Made by a program: the position numbers and the translations under genes. Positions 5,413-5,678 of a stretch of 5,678 nucleotides of DNA are shown in pieces. The notes beneath the pieces are model-generated. The model was not told where the DNA came from. It searched no databases and worked only from the letters and a program-made list of their open reading frames with translations. The DNA is from Denitrobacterium sp024691475 (GTDB lineage: Bacteria > Actinomycetota > Coriobacteriia > Coriobacteriales > Eggerthellaceae): contig JAILNP010000003.1 of NCBI GenBank assembly GCA_024691475.1, forward strand, positions 1-5,678, in the 5' to 3' direction. Position 1 is the stretch's first letter. The number at the start of each line of letters is the position of its first letter.

Positions 5413-5439
5413 GCCCCGCCGCCACGACGGCGACGGGGC
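5413..5439 (-). other. Strong intercistronic hairpin between feoB and the Cys-rich protein gene
   Basis: GCCCCG/CGGGGC (5413-5418 and 5434-5439) and CGCC/GGCG (5420-5423 and 5429-5432) form a stem of ten pairs with one mismatch and a 5-base loop, 11 bases after the feoB stop. The minus-strand sequence after it is GTGTTTGGGG, a poor T-run. It is probably a leaky terminator or an mRNA stability element that sets feoB against its downstream genes. Confidence 0.6.
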
Positions 5440-5450
5440 CAACAAACCTA

Positions 5451-5678
5451 TTAAGCAGCCTGCTCGTTTACCGACAGGCGAATCGTGTCGTTCACGTTCT
5501 TGTTCGGGCGAACCAGCAGATAGACACCCGCAGCAACCAACGCGATGGCGATGACGGTGCCCACGCCGAACGTAGCCTCACCCGTTGCCAGGCCAGCCAG
5601 CTGGAAGATGACGAGCGCAACGACGTAAGCCAGACCGCACTCATAGCCGATGGCAGCCCAGAACCACTTGGCGCTGTT
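5451..5678 (-). CDS. feoB: Ferrous iron transport protein B, C-terminal end (gene continues beyond the right edge)
   Basis: FeoB is the GTPase-coupled inner-membrane ferrous iron transporter. Only the last 75 residues are visible. They contain KWFWAAIGYECGLAYVVALV, whose W-x3-GY-x2-GLAY pattern is typical of the final FeoB helices. A second hydrophobic helix follows (FGVGTVIAIALVAAGVYLLV), and then a polar tail RPNKNVNDTIRL to the TAA. The G domain and Gate motifs lie outside the window, so integrity cannot be judged. The adjacent FeoB-associated protein gene independently supports the call. Confidence 0.88.
   Translation of the reverse strand, partial: NSAKWFWAAIGYECGLAYVVALVIFQLAGLATGEATFGVGTVIAIALVAAGVYLLVRPNKNVNDTIRLSVNEQAA

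Noticed and set aside
1..5678. CRISPR arrays, tRNA or rRNA genes, insertion sequences, prophage
   Set aside because: No spaced repeats, cloverleaf-type sequence, transposase or integrase frames, or terminal inverted repeats were seen on either strand.

Overview
The window reads as a GC-rich Gram-positive chromosome segment. Most genes have strong AGGAGG-type ribosome binding sites, there is a Gram-positive-type LexA box, and the gene content is that of an anaerobic gut actinobacterium, most plausibly a Coriobacteriia/Eggerthellaceae member. That placement is an inference from style and gene content; no phylogenetic marker here is decisive. The theme is iron and transition-metal homeostasis.

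Layout, left to right. The 5' end of ruvC (minus strand, cut by the left edge) has an extended -10 promoter overlapped by a perfect LexA box. Upstream of it, on the same strand, is a short DtxR/MntR-family regulator (311-715) closed by its own Rho-independent terminator. Next comes a tightly coupled minus-strand operon: a 97-aa membrane-anchored protein (3019-3312), a 708-aa P1B-type ATPase (890-3016) and a previously uncalled 26-aa membrane peptide (823-903) that overlaps the ATPase end. The ATPase lacks CxxC and CPC motifs. It instead has an N-terminal Arg-rich motif and a Ser-Cys-Ala motif in its transport helix, the signature I associate with P1B-6 ATPases (FezB) of ferrosome iron-storage organelles. 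The 97-aa partner fits FezA.

A 362-bp divergent intergenic region with several dyads separates this operon from a second short DtxR-family regulator (3675-4058, plus strand). That regulator ends at a strong terminator shared with a convergent AraC-family regulator (4136-5113, minus). Upstream of the AraC gene on the same strand are a FeoB-associated Cys-rich membrane protein (5147-5353) and the C-terminal 75 codons of feoB (5451 to the right edge).

Proposed joint working (inference): FeoB with its small partner imports ferrous iron. The Fez-like pair moves excess iron into membrane-bound stores. Two DtxR-type sensors with different metal-site residues (Met/Cys versus Asp/Cys), plus the AraC regulator, tune uptake and storage. 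ruvC is an unrelated SOS-controlled neighbour.
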